Shown here: positions 57,200-64,000 of the stretch, piece by piece
How positions within the stretch are numbered: the stretch's first letter is position 1
Layout: every line of letters starts with the position of its first letter
Source: Streptomyces polyasparticus
GTDB taxonomy: Bacteria > Actinomycetota > Actinomycetes > Streptomycetales > Streptomycetaceae
DNA: 64,000 nt
Direction of reading: 5' to 3'
Assembly (NCBI RefSeq): GCF_014493765.1
Contig: NZ_JACTVJ010000007.1
Coordinates: 1-64,000, forward strand
The notes under the pieces: generated by a model
What the model saw: the letters and a program-made list of their open reading frames with translations, nothing else
Databases searched by the model: none
Told to the model about the DNA's origin: nothing
Position numbers and translations under genes: made by a program

Positions 57200-58771
57200 T
57201 CACAGCTGTGTGGTGAGGCTGTGCCCTGTCTGTGAGTGAGCGTTCGAGGGGGCGGCGCCCGGCAGCTCGACCGTGAACAGGGTCCGCCCCGGCGCGCTCT
57301 CGACCCGCACGCTTCCGCCGTGCGCCGTCACCACCGCCCGTACGATCGCGAGCCCGAGCCCGGTCGAACCGGCCTGCCCGGCCCCCGCGGCACGGGCGCG
57401 CGAGGCGTCGCCGCGGGCGAAGCGCTCGAAGACATGCGGCAGCAACTCGTCTGGGATTCCCGGCCCGTTGTCCTCGACTTCGATACGGCAGGGACTCAGG
57501 TCGCCGTCCCCGGCCCGCACACGGGCGGTGACGACCGTACCGGGCGGTGTGTGGGTGCGGGCGTTGGCGAGGAGGTTGACCAGGACCTGGTGCAGACGTG
57601 CCGGATCGGCCCGTACGAGGGCGGGTTCCTCGGGCAGTTCGAGCCGCCAGACGTGCTCGGTGCCGGCCACGCGGGCATCGCCCACGGCGTCGACCACGAG
57701 GAGGGACAGGTCGGTCGGCTCGTACGAGAAGGAGAGTGGCCCGCCGTGGTCGCTGTCGAGCCGCGCGAGCAGCAGCAGGTCCTCGACCAGGCCCGACATC
57801 CGGGTGGCCTCGGACTCGATCCGGCCGAGCGCACGCCGCGTATCGGGCCCGGTCTCCTCGCGGCCGCGGCGCGTGAGTTCGGCGTAGCCCCGTATCGAAG
57901 CAAGAGGCGTGCGCAATTCGTGGCTGGCGTCGGCGACGAACTGCCGCACCCGCGTCTCGCTGTCCTGGCGCGCCCGCAGCGCGTCGTGCACATGGTCGAG
58001 CATGCGGTTGAGCGCCGCGCCCACCTGACCGACTTCGGTGCGCGGATCGGCGTCGGGGACGCGTTCGCGCAGCACGGGTTCGCCGCTGTGCAGCGGGAGT
58101 TGGGCCACCCGGGTCGCGGTGACGGCCACCCTGCGCAGGGGCCGCAGGGCCACCCCGACCATGACGGCACCGGCGATACCGGCGGCGACCAGGCCGGCGC
58201 CGGCCACGCACAGCTCGACGACGACCAGGGTGCTGATCGTCTCGTCGACCGCGGATGTGGGCATGCCGACGAGGAGTTCGCCGTGATCGCCGCCCGCGGT
58301 GTACTGCACGCGGTAGTCGCCGAGGCCGGGCAGCGCGACGGTGTGCGGCTCGCCGTCCTCGGACACCTCGTCGAGCGCGGCCTTCTGGTCCGCTGTGAGG
58401 GCGGTGACCTCGGCCGGGCCCTGGACGTCGCTGCTCTCGGCGCTGATCGCGGCCCGCTGGACCCGGCCGTCCTCGACGGTGGCGCCGATCGTGCCGAAGT
58501 CCTGGCCGGGGAGCGTGAGGAACTTGAGCGGATCGTCGTCCTTCAGCGGATCCTCGTCCTGCGGAAGGTTCTGCGGCGGATTCACCGGCTGCTCGCCCGG
58601 CGGCCTTCCGCCCGCGCGCCGGGCCAGCTCGGACAGCTGGGTGTCGAGCTGCTCGTACAGATAGGACCTGAGCGCGACCGCCGTCACCGTGCCGATGACG
58701 GCGCAGACGACCGCGATCAGTGCGACCGCCGAGACGACGAGGCGGGTCCGCAGTGATCGCGGTGGTCTCAC
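57200..58771 (-). CDS. Sensor histidine kinase (OmpR partner)
   Basis: A 523-residue kinase from GTG 58771 (VRPPRSLRTRLVVSAVALIA) with GAGGCGG upstream; the longer open frame runs into the response regulator gene and is not used. First membrane helix at ~12-32, extracellular domain to ~170 with Pro/Asp-rich part, second helix ~175-197, HAMP, then DHp with His in FVADASHELRTPLASIRGYA, N box VNLLANARTHT, G1 VEDNGPGIP, F box VFERFARGDASRA, G2 STGLGLAIVRAVVTAHGG. It follows the response regulator gene by 11 bp as an operon. This pair resembles TcrA/TcrY-type systems common in actinobacteria. Confidence 0.94.
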   Translation of the reverse strand: MRPPRSLRTRLVVSAVALIAVVCAVIGTVTAVALRSYLYEQLDTQLSELARRAGGRPPGEQPVNPPQNLPQDEDPLKDDDPLKFLTLPGQDFGTIGATVEDGRVQRAAISAESSDVQGPAEVTALTADQKAALDEVSEDGEPHTVALPGLGDYRVQYTAGGDHGELLVGMPTSAVDETISTLVVVELCVAGAGLVAAGIAGAVMVGVALRPLRRVAVTATRVAQLPLHSGEPVLRERVPDADPRTEVGQVGAALNRMLDHVHDALRARQDSETRVRQFVADASHELRTPLASIRGYAELTRRGREETGPDTRRALGRIESEATRMSGLVEDLLLLARLDSDHGGPLSFSYEPTDLSLLVVDAVGDARVAGTEHVWRLELPEEPALVRADPARLHQVLVNLLANARTHTPPGTVVTARVRAGDGDLSPCRIEVEDNGPGIPDELLPHVFERFARGDASRARAAGAGQAGSTGLGLAIVRAVVTAHGGSVRVESAPGRTLFTVELPGAAPSNAHSQTGHSLTTQL

Positions 58772-58782
58772 CGGACGCCGCC

Positions 58783-59571
58783 TCAGGCGCCGGCTCGGGC
58801 GCCGACCGCCAGGGGCCGGGCCTGGTGCGCGTCCTGCTCGGCGGGCTTGATCAGATAGCCGGCGCCGCGGCGCGTATGGATCATGGCCGGCCGTCCTGCG
58901 TCGATCTTCTTGCGCAGATACGAGATGTAGAGCTCCACGACGTTCGCCTTGCCGCCGAAGTCGTAACTCCACACCCGGTCCAGGATCTGCGCCTTGCTGA
59001 GCACGCGGCGCGGATTGCGCATCAGATACCGCAGGAGCTCGAACTCGGTGGCGGTGAGCTGGATCTGCTCACCGCCCCGGGTCACCTCGTGGCTGTCCTC
59101 GTCGAGGGTCAAGTCCCCGACGGCGAGCAGCGATTCACTGCGCTTGGCGGCGGCGCCGGAGCGGCGGATGAGGCCGCGGAGCCGGGCCACGACCTCCTCC
59201 AGGCTGAACGGCTTGGTGACGTAGTCGTCGCCGCCCGCGGTGAGCCCGGCGATCCGGTCCTCGACGGCGTCCTTGGCCGTCAGGAACAACACCGGTACGT
59301 CGGGGGTCTCGGCGCGGACGCGGCCGAGCACGGTGAGTCCGTGCATGTCGGGCAGCATCACGTCGAGGATCACGGCGTCGGGCCGGAAGGACCGCGCGGC
59401 CTGGATGGCGCTCGCGCCGTCGTGCGCGGTGCGCACCTCCCAGCCCTCGTAGCGCAGGGCCATGGCGAGCAGCTCGGTGATCGCGGCCTCGTCGTCCACG
59501 ACAAGGACCCGTACGGGAGAGCCGTCCGGCCTGAACAGTTCGGTACGTGCGTCGCTATTGGTGGGGGCCAT
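58783..59571 (-). CDS. OmpR/PhoB-family response regulator
   Basis: A 262-residue regulator with a 19-residue N-terminal extension. Receiver acidic pair at Asp26-Asp27, phospho-acceptor Asp70 in AVILDVMLPDMHG, Lys in YVTKPFSLEE. C-terminal winged helix: LTATEFELLRYLMRNPRRVL, then NVVELYISYLRKKIDAGRPA. It lies directly upstream of its kinase. A 17-bp minisatellite sits just upstream of its start, 86-255 bp away. The C-terminus is Ala/Gly/Arg-rich. Confidence 0.95.
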   Translation of the reverse strand: MAPTNSDARTELFRPDGSPVRVLVVDDEAAITELLAMALRYEGWEVRTAHDGASAIQAARSFRPDAVILDVMLPDMHGLTVLGRVRAETPDVPVLFLTAKDAVEDRIAGLTAGGDDYVTKPFSLEEVVARLRGLIRRSGAAAKRSESLLAVGDLTLDEDSHEVTRGGEQIQLTATEFELLRYLMRNPRRVLSKAQILDRVWSYDFGGKANVVELYISYLRKKIDAGRPAMIHTRRGAGYLIKPAEQDAHQARPLAVGARAGA

Positions 59572-59656
59572 GCCGACGATGCTCGGGGTCCCCGGTGAGA
59601 GGACCCTTTCCCGATTCTGTGAATTCCCTGAGAAACGGGCGGGGCGGCGAGGGGCG

Positions 59657-59826
59657 GGGGCTCAACGGGAGCCAGGACTCAGCGGGAGCCGGGGCTCAAC
59701 GGGACCTGGGACTCAGCGGGAGCCGGGGCTCAACGGGAGCCGGGGCTCAACGGGAGCCAGGACTCAGCGGGAGCCGGGGCTCAACGGGAGCTGGGACTCA
59801 GTGGGAGCCGGGACTCAGTGGGACCC
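59657..59826. repeat. 17-bp x 10 minisatellite
   Basis: Ten exact-length units from 59657 to 59826 with consensus GGGGCTCAACGGGAGCC and a common variant (A/G)GGACTCAGCGGGAGCC. Type one is at units 1, 3, 5, 6 and 8; type two at 2, 4, 7, 9 and 10. Each boundary makes the palindrome GAGCC-GG-GGCTC or similar. The last unit covers the stop codon of the ABM-like gene. Confidence 0.95.
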
Positions 59827-60171
59827 TGCGTCGCGCCGGAAGCCGTAGCTCCGCTCGACCTTGGCCACATGGCAGCTGTACGCCTCGTACCACTCGGCGC
59901 GCCCTTGCTTGCGTACGCGCTGGTGGTCGAGGTTGTCGCGCCAGGCGCGGATCGCGTCCTCGTCACGGAAGTAGCCGACGGTGATGGACAGGCCGCCCGG
60001 GGTGGTGGCGTTCTCGTGGCCGAGGTAGCCGTCCACGTCCTTGGCCAGGTCGTTCATCAGCTGTGCGGCTTCGGGATAGCCCCCGTCGCCATAGGCCTCG
60101 GGCTTCTTCACGGAGGTGAAAACGACGGTGTAGTAGGGAGGTTCGAAGGTCGCTACGGGCGTGATCTCCAT
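59815..60171 (-). CDS. Antibiotic biosynthesis monooxygenase (ABM)-like domain protein
   Basis: A 118-residue protein from ATG 60171 (MEITPVATFEPPYYTVVFTS). The dimeric ferredoxin-like fold is suggested by YYTVVFTSVKK, DVDGYLGHENATTPGGLSI and the TVGYFRDEDAIRAWRDNLDH helix, the usual ABM layout (E-W-R/D-H ending). Such proteins include haem-degrading and small monooxygenase enzymes; function here is unknown. Its last few codons and stop lie in the minisatellite. Confidence 0.8.
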   Translation of the reverse strand: MEITPVATFEPPYYTVVFTSVKKPEAYGDGGYPEAAQLMNDLAKDVDGYLGHENATTPGGLSITVGYFRDEDAIRAWRDNLDHQRVRKQGRAEWYEAYSCHVAKVERSYGFRRDAGSH

Positions 60172-60288
60172 GCGCCCAGCCTGCGTTCACCCGCACAACC
60201 GTGTCCAGGTGCGCTGCCCAAAGGGATCCAAGACTTGACCATCGGCGGCCGACGCGCACCGGCTCGCAGGGACGAGGACCGAGCGCCG

Positions 60289-61239
60289 TCAGAACAGTCC
60301 GCCCTGCACCCCGCCCAGCTCCGCCACCGGCACCGTGACCCCACCGGCCGCCGTCTCGCCGGCCGCCGCCTCGAGGCGCCAGCCGGCCAGGAGGCGGGTG
60401 TCGAGGATCAGGCCGCGGCCCGTGCCGGGAGCCGGATCGGGCCCCGCGGCCGCGACAAGGTGCAGATCCGGCCCCGCGGCCACGACAAGGTGCAGATCCG
60501 GGCCCGCGGCCGCGACGAGGCGGCCCGCCACGACGCCGCCGTCGACGAACTCCCGTACCACCGAAGCCGTCTGCGCCCGGTGGCCGAGGCCCGCGAGGCC
60601 GAACTCCCCTGCGTGATCGACCACTTCGCACACGGCCCGGTCCAGCGACTCGGGCCATCCGGGCAGAGCCGTGGCCCTCCCATGGGCCGCCCGCAGCTCC
60701 GCCGCCCACTCGGCCGCGGGCGGCAGCACCCCGCGCACCACCCGCTTCTGCGTGTACGGGATCCGGTCGGGCACCCCGAGAGCCACCCCCACCAGCTCCT
60801 CCACCCGCCGCGCCGCCATCAGCGGACCGCGGCCGAGCCAGGTGAACGCCACGGCACCCTGTTCGAGCAGCCGCGCGGAGCCGCGCTCGTCGGCGGTGAT
60901 CCCGATCTTGACGAGCCCGGGGCCGAAGTAGGCGAGATAGACGGCATACGGGCGCGGGTCGTCGGCCATGGTGTCGGCGGCGACCGAGTACGAACGGTCG
61001 ATCCGCGCGCACTCCTCGCACTGCGCCCGGCTCGCCCGCGCGGGCACCGCGGCCCCGGTCGGGCAGGCCGTCCGCCGCCGGCCCCGCCGCACACCGAGGC
61101 ACCGCCGCCCGCCGCGGGCCACGAATCCGAGCTGCTGTCCGTACGCGAGCGGGCTCTCGCGCTCGCCGCGCCCGTCCCCGAACCAGCCGAGCGCGGGAGC
61201 CCCGCCGCTCCACCGCACCCCTGTGCACCACCACGCCAT
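60289..61239 (-). CDS. DUF2797-family protein
   Basis: A 316-residue protein from ATG 61239 (MAWWCTGVRWSGGAPALGWF). Two CXXC-like pairs near the N-terminus (AQCEECARIDRS) and HKPYAVYLAYFGPGLVKIGI-type region (RPYAVYLAYFGPGLVKIGIT), which resembles a GIY-YIG-like nuclease core, fit the DUF2797 family. The C-terminal third contains two copies of a 10-residue repeat (AAGPDLHLVV) plus a partial third. The start is 19 bp from the divergent gene at 61259, so promoters must overlap the coding ends. Confidence 0.82.
   Translation of the reverse strand: MAWWCTGVRWSGGAPALGWFGDGRGERESPLAYGQQLGFVARGGRRCLGVRRGRRRTACPTGAAVPARASRAQCEECARIDRSYSVAADTMADDPRPYAVYLAYFGPGLVKIGITADERGSARLLEQGAVAFTWLGRGPLMAARRVEELVGVALGVPDRIPYTQKRVVRGVLPPAAEWAAELRAAHGRATALPGWPESLDRAVCEVVDHAGEFGLAGLGHRAQTASVVREFVDGGVVAGRLVAAAGPDLHLVVAAGPDLHLVAAAGPDPAPGTGRGLILDTRLLAGWRLEAAAGETAAGGVTVPVAELGGVQGGLF
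60441..60525. repeat. In-frame 30-bp tandem repeat in the DUF2797 gene
   Basis: Units 60441-60470 and 60471-60500 differ at a single base; a third at 60501-60525 is degenerate. The encoded 10-residue unit AAGPDLHLVV appears twice and then decays to AAAGPDPAPG. Being a multiple of three it is length-variable without frame loss. Confidence 0.88.
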
Positions 61240-61258
61240 GGGGCCCATCCTGGTACCC

Positions 61259-61876
61259 ATGACTGACAGTCGCGCCCAGGCCGGTCCCCGCACCCGGGCC
61301 CTGACCTGGCAGGTGACGGAGACGGGCGGCTTCGAGACGGCCTGGATCACCCCGACGGGCCCGCGCTCCTTCTCGGCCCGCGGCCGCGTCTTCGCCGCGC
61401 TGCCGCACCCCTACTGGCTCTCGTACGCGCTGGAGACGGGGCCGGACTGGGTGACGCGCAGCATGACCGTGACGGCGGAACCCACGGACGGGGACGTCGG
61501 CGGGGCGGCGCACTTGGAACTGCGCCGGGACGGGGAATCCGGCATCTGGACGGCGAACGGCACCGCGCTGGACTGGGCGGGTCCCGAAACCCTGGACTGC
61601 GACCTGGGCCTGAGCCCGCTCACCAACACGATGCCGGTCCTGCGCCACGGACTGCACAGCGCCGCGGGTACCCACGCGTTCACGATGGTCTGGATCTCGG
61701 TCCCCGACCTCACGCTCCACATGTCCCCGCAGACGTACGGCCATCTCGGCCCCGGCCCGGCCGGCACCCGCGTCCACTTCGCGTCGGGCGACTTCGAGAG
61801 CGACGTCGAGTTCGACGAGGCCGGCTTCGTCACGAGCTACGCGGGCCTGGCCCACCGCGTGCACCCGCTGTCCTGA
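61259..61876 (+). CDS. Glycolipid-binding domain protein (DUF1089)
   Basis: A 205-residue protein from ATG 61259 (MTDSRAQAGPRTRALTWQVT). The regular beta-strand pattern with GRVFAALPHPYWLSYALETG, LDCDLGLSPLTNTMPVLRHG and a C-terminal VHFASGDFESDVEFDEAGFV is that of the putative glycolipid-binding (DUF1089) family. No signal peptide, so it is cytoplasmic. The stop codon at 61874-61876 directly abuts the stop of the convergent DUF1330 gene. It is divergent from the DUF2797 gene at only 19 bp. Confidence 0.85.
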   Translation: MTDSRAQAGPRTRALTWQVTETGGFETAWITPTGPRSFSARGRVFAALPHPYWLSYALETGPDWVTRSMTVTAEPTDGDVGGAAHLELRRDGESGIWTANGTALDWAGPETLDCDLGLSPLTNTMPVLRHGLHSAAGTHAFTMVWISVPDLTLHMSPQTYGHLGPGPAGTRVHFASGDFESDVEFDEAGFVTSYAGLAHRVHPLS

Positions 61877-62221
61877 CTACCCTTCGAGGGCTCCTCGCAG
61901 AGCGGCCGCGGTCTTGGTCGCGTCGTACCCCTCGGGCACGCCCTTGATCAGAATGATGTCCCCGTCGATGTGCCGCGAGCGCAGCGGCGCGATCTCCTGA
62001 TACGCGGGCGAGTCCCACCAGGCCCGTGCCTCCTCGATGCCGGGGAACCCGATCATCACGACGTCCTCGTCCCACGTGCCTTCGAGCACCTCGTGCGGCG
62101 TCACATGCACGAGAAAGCGCCCACCGTACGGCTCGAAGGTCCCGGGGATGCGCTCGATGTACTCGGCGATGTCGGGGTGCAGGCTTGCCTTGCGCAGACG
62201 GGCTATGACGTACGCGGACAT
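61877..62221 (-). CDS. DUF1330-family protein
   Basis: A 114-residue dimeric-ferredoxin-like protein, starting MSAYVIARLRKASLHPDIAE. Family marks are YIERIPGTFEPYGGRFLVHV, GFPGIEEARAWWDSPAYQEI and RSRHIDGDIILIKGV. Its role is unknown; the fold is that of ABM-type small enzymes. It is convergent with the glycolipid-binding gene with zero intergenic bases. Confidence 0.9.
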   Translation of the reverse strand: MSAYVIARLRKASLHPDIAEYIERIPGTFEPYGGRFLVHVTPHEVLEGTWDEDVVMIGFPGIEEARAWWDSPAYQEIAPLRSRHIDGDIILIKGVPEGYDATKTAAALRGALEG

Positions 62222-62411
62222 GGCGTCCTCCGGACTCGGGTGTCACCGACGGCTGGCTACGACTGGGTACGTCTCGATAGTCGCAGCGGCGGTACGGGGA
62301 GTCGATGACCCGGCAGGTAAGGGCACTTGCCGCTTGCCGCCCGACAGGCAGACCCAGGGCGTCCCTTTTGTTGCCGGACCCGCGCCCCCGGCAAGATCCG
62401 AAGGAGACGCG

Positions 62412-62627
62412 CTAGCCGCGGCGGTGGTCGCGACGGGGCGGTGCGACGTCGAAGAAGGGGTCGGTGTAGCGGTAGGTCACCCGATCGTCGTGCGCCTGCT
62501 GCCTAGCGGACTGCTCGATGAGGAGGCCGTCGGCGTTCTCCGTGCGCGAGCCGCGGCGCAGGACGACCACGATCAGACCGAGCGCGATCGCGCCCATGCC
62601 GCCGAGCAGCAGACCGATCTCCAGCAC
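62412..62627 (-). CDS. Small single-span membrane protein
   Basis: A 71-residue protein from GTG 62627 (MLEIGLLLGGMGAIALGLIV), preceded by AAAGGGGGATGAA. One N-terminal membrane helix (residues ~3-24) leads to a basic stop-transfer LRRGSR and a polar cytoplasmic tail (SARQQAHDDRVTYRYTDPFF) ending in a basic cluster. I recall such short proteins in Streptomyces but no function is known. Confidence 0.65.
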   Translation of the reverse strand: MLEIGLLLGGMGAIALGLIVVVLRRGSRTENADGLLIEQSARQQAHDDRVTYRYTDPFFDVAPPRRDHRRG

Positions 62628-62765
62628 TTCATCCCCCTTTGCGCTGCTCAACCCCCGTGAGCCGGTCGAGGGGATATCCCCGGGCCGCACCTCGGCAAAA
62701 CCAGCGCACCCGCAAGGGCCGCTCCCCGCAGGCACTGACTTCTTCACTCCTGAACGAGCAAAAGC

Positions 62766-62796
62766 AGAAGGCCCGGGATGATCTCCCGGGCCTTCT
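62766..62796 (-). terminator. Terminator of tRNA-Arg(ACG)
   Basis: AGAAGGCCCGGGA (62766-62778) and TCCCGGGCCTTCT (62784-62796) are perfect 13-bp complements around a 5-nt loop, 7 bp beyond the 3' end of the tRNA. A GCTTTTGC tract follows on the minus strand. Confidence 0.9.
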
Positions 62797-62803
62797 GTCG
62801 ATG

Positions 62804-62876
62804 TGCACTCGGCAGGATTCGAACCTGCAACCTTCTGATCCGTAGTCAGATGCTCTATCCGTTAAGCTACGAGTGC
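62804..62876 (-). tRNA. tRNA-Arg (anticodon ACG)
   Basis: 73 nt: acceptor GCACTCG/CGAGTGC with discriminator A, D arm GCTTAACGGATAGAGC, anticodon stem TCTGA/TCAGA around CTACGGA (anticodon ACG), T arm GCAGGTTCGAATCCTGC. A34 is the site converted to inosine by TadA, whose gene lies at 39.8 kb. CCA is not encoded. Confidence 0.97.
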
Positions 62877-63014
62877 TTGTTTTGTTGTCCCGCTTCGGTG
62901 CTTTCGCCCCGCTCGCGGCGACAGGAAGAACATTACATGACTGCCGCCGCCATGTGAAATCCGTTTACCGCACCCCTTGCGAGCTGCGGAAACGTCGAGA
63001 TCCGCGCAGATGGC

Positions 63015-63527
63015 CTACACCCCGGTCACGCCGTCGATCCGCTCCCGGAGCAGGTCCGCATGGCCATTGTGGCGGGCGTACTCCTCGATCATGTGCACGT
63101 AGATCCAGCGGAGGCTGACGTCCTGCCCCATGAAGCGGCCCGTGTCCGTCAGCGGACGGCCGGCGCACAGCTCCCGCGCGCGGTCCGCCTCCGAGCGCCA
63201 GGTCGCCAGCGCCGCGGCCAGGGTCGCGTCCGGTGCGAGGTCGAAGCCGCCGTCGGGACCGTCCGGGTCCGCCTCGGGGTCGAAGATCGGCGGGGCCTGT
63301 TCGCCGGCGAAGACCCGCCGGAACCAGTTCCGCTCCACCTCGGCCATGTGCTGCACGAGCCCGGTGAGCGTGAACCCCGACGGCGGTACGGAAGCGGTCG
63401 CGGCCTGCGCGTCGTCGAGCCCCTCGCACTTCATCGCGAGCGTCGCGCGGTGGAACTCGAGCCAGCCCGCGAGGGTGGTGTGCTCATCGGCGTCGAAGGG
63501 CGGTAGGGGGCGCTCGATCTCGGTCAT
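63015..63527 (-). CDS. DinB-family (DUF664) protein
   Basis: A 170-residue four-helix protein from ATG 63527 (MTEIERPLPPFDADEHTTLA); an 11-residue longer start at 63560 is possible. Three conserved His positions for a metal site are visible: LVQHMAEVERNWF, and the pair in YVHMIEEYARHNGHAD. The layout matches mycothiol-dependent DinB/DUF664 proteins of actinobacteria. The catalytic role is undetermined. A gene for tRNA-Ser lies upstream on the same strand. Confidence 0.9.
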   Translation of the reverse strand: MTEIERPLPPFDADEHTTLAGWLEFHRATLAMKCEGLDDAQAATASVPPSGFTLTGLVQHMAEVERNWFRRVFAGEQAPPIFDPEADPDGPDGGFDLAPDATLAAALATWRSEADRARELCAGRPLTDTGRFMGQDVSLRWIYVHMIEEYARHNGHADLLRERIDGVTGV

Positions 63528-63600
63528 CCGAAGATCGTGCCATCCGCCACTGACAATCACGCCGCCGCCGGCGACAGGCGCAGCAAGGGCGCAGAAACAC

Positions 63601-63639
63601 CTCAGGGAGCCCCCGTCATGACGACAAGGACTCCCTGAG
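63601..63639 (-). terminator. Probable terminator of tRNA-Ser(GCT)
   Basis: CTCAGGGAG (63601-63609) and CTCCCTGAG (63631-63639) form a perfect 9-bp stem with a long loop, 7 bp beyond the tRNA 3' end on the minus strand. Confidence 0.7.
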
Positions 63640-63646
63640 CGGAGTG

Positions 63647-63737
63647 CGGAGGCGGAGGGATTTGAACCCTCGATGGGATGTAAGTCCCAAACCGCATTAG
63701 CAGTGCGGCGCCATAGACCGGACTAGGCGACGCCTCC
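63647..63737 (-). tRNA. tRNA-Ser (anticodon GCT)
   Basis: 91 nt with acceptor GGAGGCG/CGCCTCC, discriminator G, anticodon stem CCGCA/TGCGG around CTGCTAA (anticodon GCT), a long variable arm GGGACTTACATCCC and T arm GAGGGTTCAAATCCCTC. CCA is not fully encoded. It reads AGC/AGU. Confidence 0.96.
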
Positions 63738-63925
63738 AGCGCACCTGCGCGAGCGCGTGGTGCGTTGCAGATGATGACACAGCCGAGCGGGCTGTCACCA
63801 ATCGCCCCCCACGGTACTAGGCACGTGGGCGGCAGGGCAAAGCATTCCCGCGCGTGCGCAACGTCCGTGGTGCAAAGGCGTTGAACAGGGAGTCCGTCCC
63901 CTCCCCTGGCAGATACGGAAAACCC

Positions 63926-64000
63926 ATGCAGCTCAGCCGTCTCGCCGTCTCCGCCCTCGCGGCCCTCGCCGCGGTGGCCGTCGCGCCCACGGTCGCCCAC
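63926..64000 (+). CDS. N-terminal signal peptide of a secreted protein (partial)
   Basis: Twenty-five codons from ATG 63926 run to the window edge. They encode a classic Sec signal peptide (MQLSRLAVSALAALAAVAVA, then PTVAH) with a likely cleavage after TVA. No ribosome binding site beyond GGAAAACCC is clear. The mature protein is outside the window. Confidence 0.6.
   Translation, partial: MQLSRLAVSALAALAAVAVAPTVAH

Noticed and set aside
59657-59826. CRISPR array
   Set aside because: The 17-bp units are directly contiguous without spacers and there are no cas genes.
62805-62876. tRNA-Arg boundary at 62805 (72 nt)
   Set aside because: Counting the acceptor pairing puts the discriminator at 62804, giving a standard 73-nt tRNA.

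Overview
The window is high-GC (about 70 percent or more) chromosomal DNA with strong third-position GC bias, many GTG starts and purine-rich ribosome binding sites. The gene content (SigF/SigN-type sigma factors, LAL and CGNR regulators, two-component pairs, MFS and MMPL exporters, secreted M28 aminopeptidase, tRNA-adenosine-deaminase-associated protein) points to Streptomyces. The order upp, small basic protein, TadA-associated protein, tadA, tRNA-Ser, small membrane protein, sigF, sigN matches, from memory, the S. coelicolor SCO4041 to SCO4034 segment in reverse. Assignments rest on motifs and family knowledge; no database search was run.

Layout. 1-13 kb: a PPOX fragment, a large LuxR-family ATPase regulator, a divergent ABC exporter pair, a PepSY/response regulator/histidine kinase module, a FAD-Rieske oxidoreductase, an isochorismatase-like enzyme and an alpha/beta hydrolase divergent from a CGNR zinc-finger regulator. 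14-31 kb: small regulator-plus-target modules (LysR/DoxX, MarR/MFS, TetR/WrbA), an MFS plus MMPL exporter block preceded by a NarL-type two-component pair, a PfkB kinase, and an mgtE gene broken by an apparent one-base deletion. 31-41 kb: M28 peptidase, flavohaemoglobin, HerA-like ATPase, LytR_C protein, then the conserved upp-tadA-tRNA block. 41-46 kb: a leucine-rich protein, a run of five hairpins that may be a structured RNA, a tiny membrane protein, sigF, sigN and a lipoprotein. 46-60 kb: MarR with an MFS transporter carrying three carboxypeptidase-regulatory-like domains and a YceI protein carrying a fourth; a TetR/MFS operon behind a large palindromic operator; two membrane glycosyltransferases; and an OmpR/histidine kinase pair. 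60-64 kb: small enzymes, tRNA-Arg(ACG), tRNA-Ser(GCT) and the start of a secreted protein.

Two themes recur. First, many local regulators sit beside perfect or near-perfect palindromes in the promoter of the adjacent exporter or enzyme gene (near 13.2, 16.8, 18.05, 20.55, 22.48, 28.4, 46.46 and 53.4 kb), so much of the window is self-contained regulator/efflux modules. Second, tandem and dispersed repeats are unusually frequent, including a 17-bp x 10 minisatellite, a 44-bp duplication that copies a ribosome binding site and start codon, in-frame repeats in several proteins, and a dispersed hairpin-rich intergenic element present at three sites. No prophage, insertion sequence, CRISPR array or large biosynthetic cluster was found.
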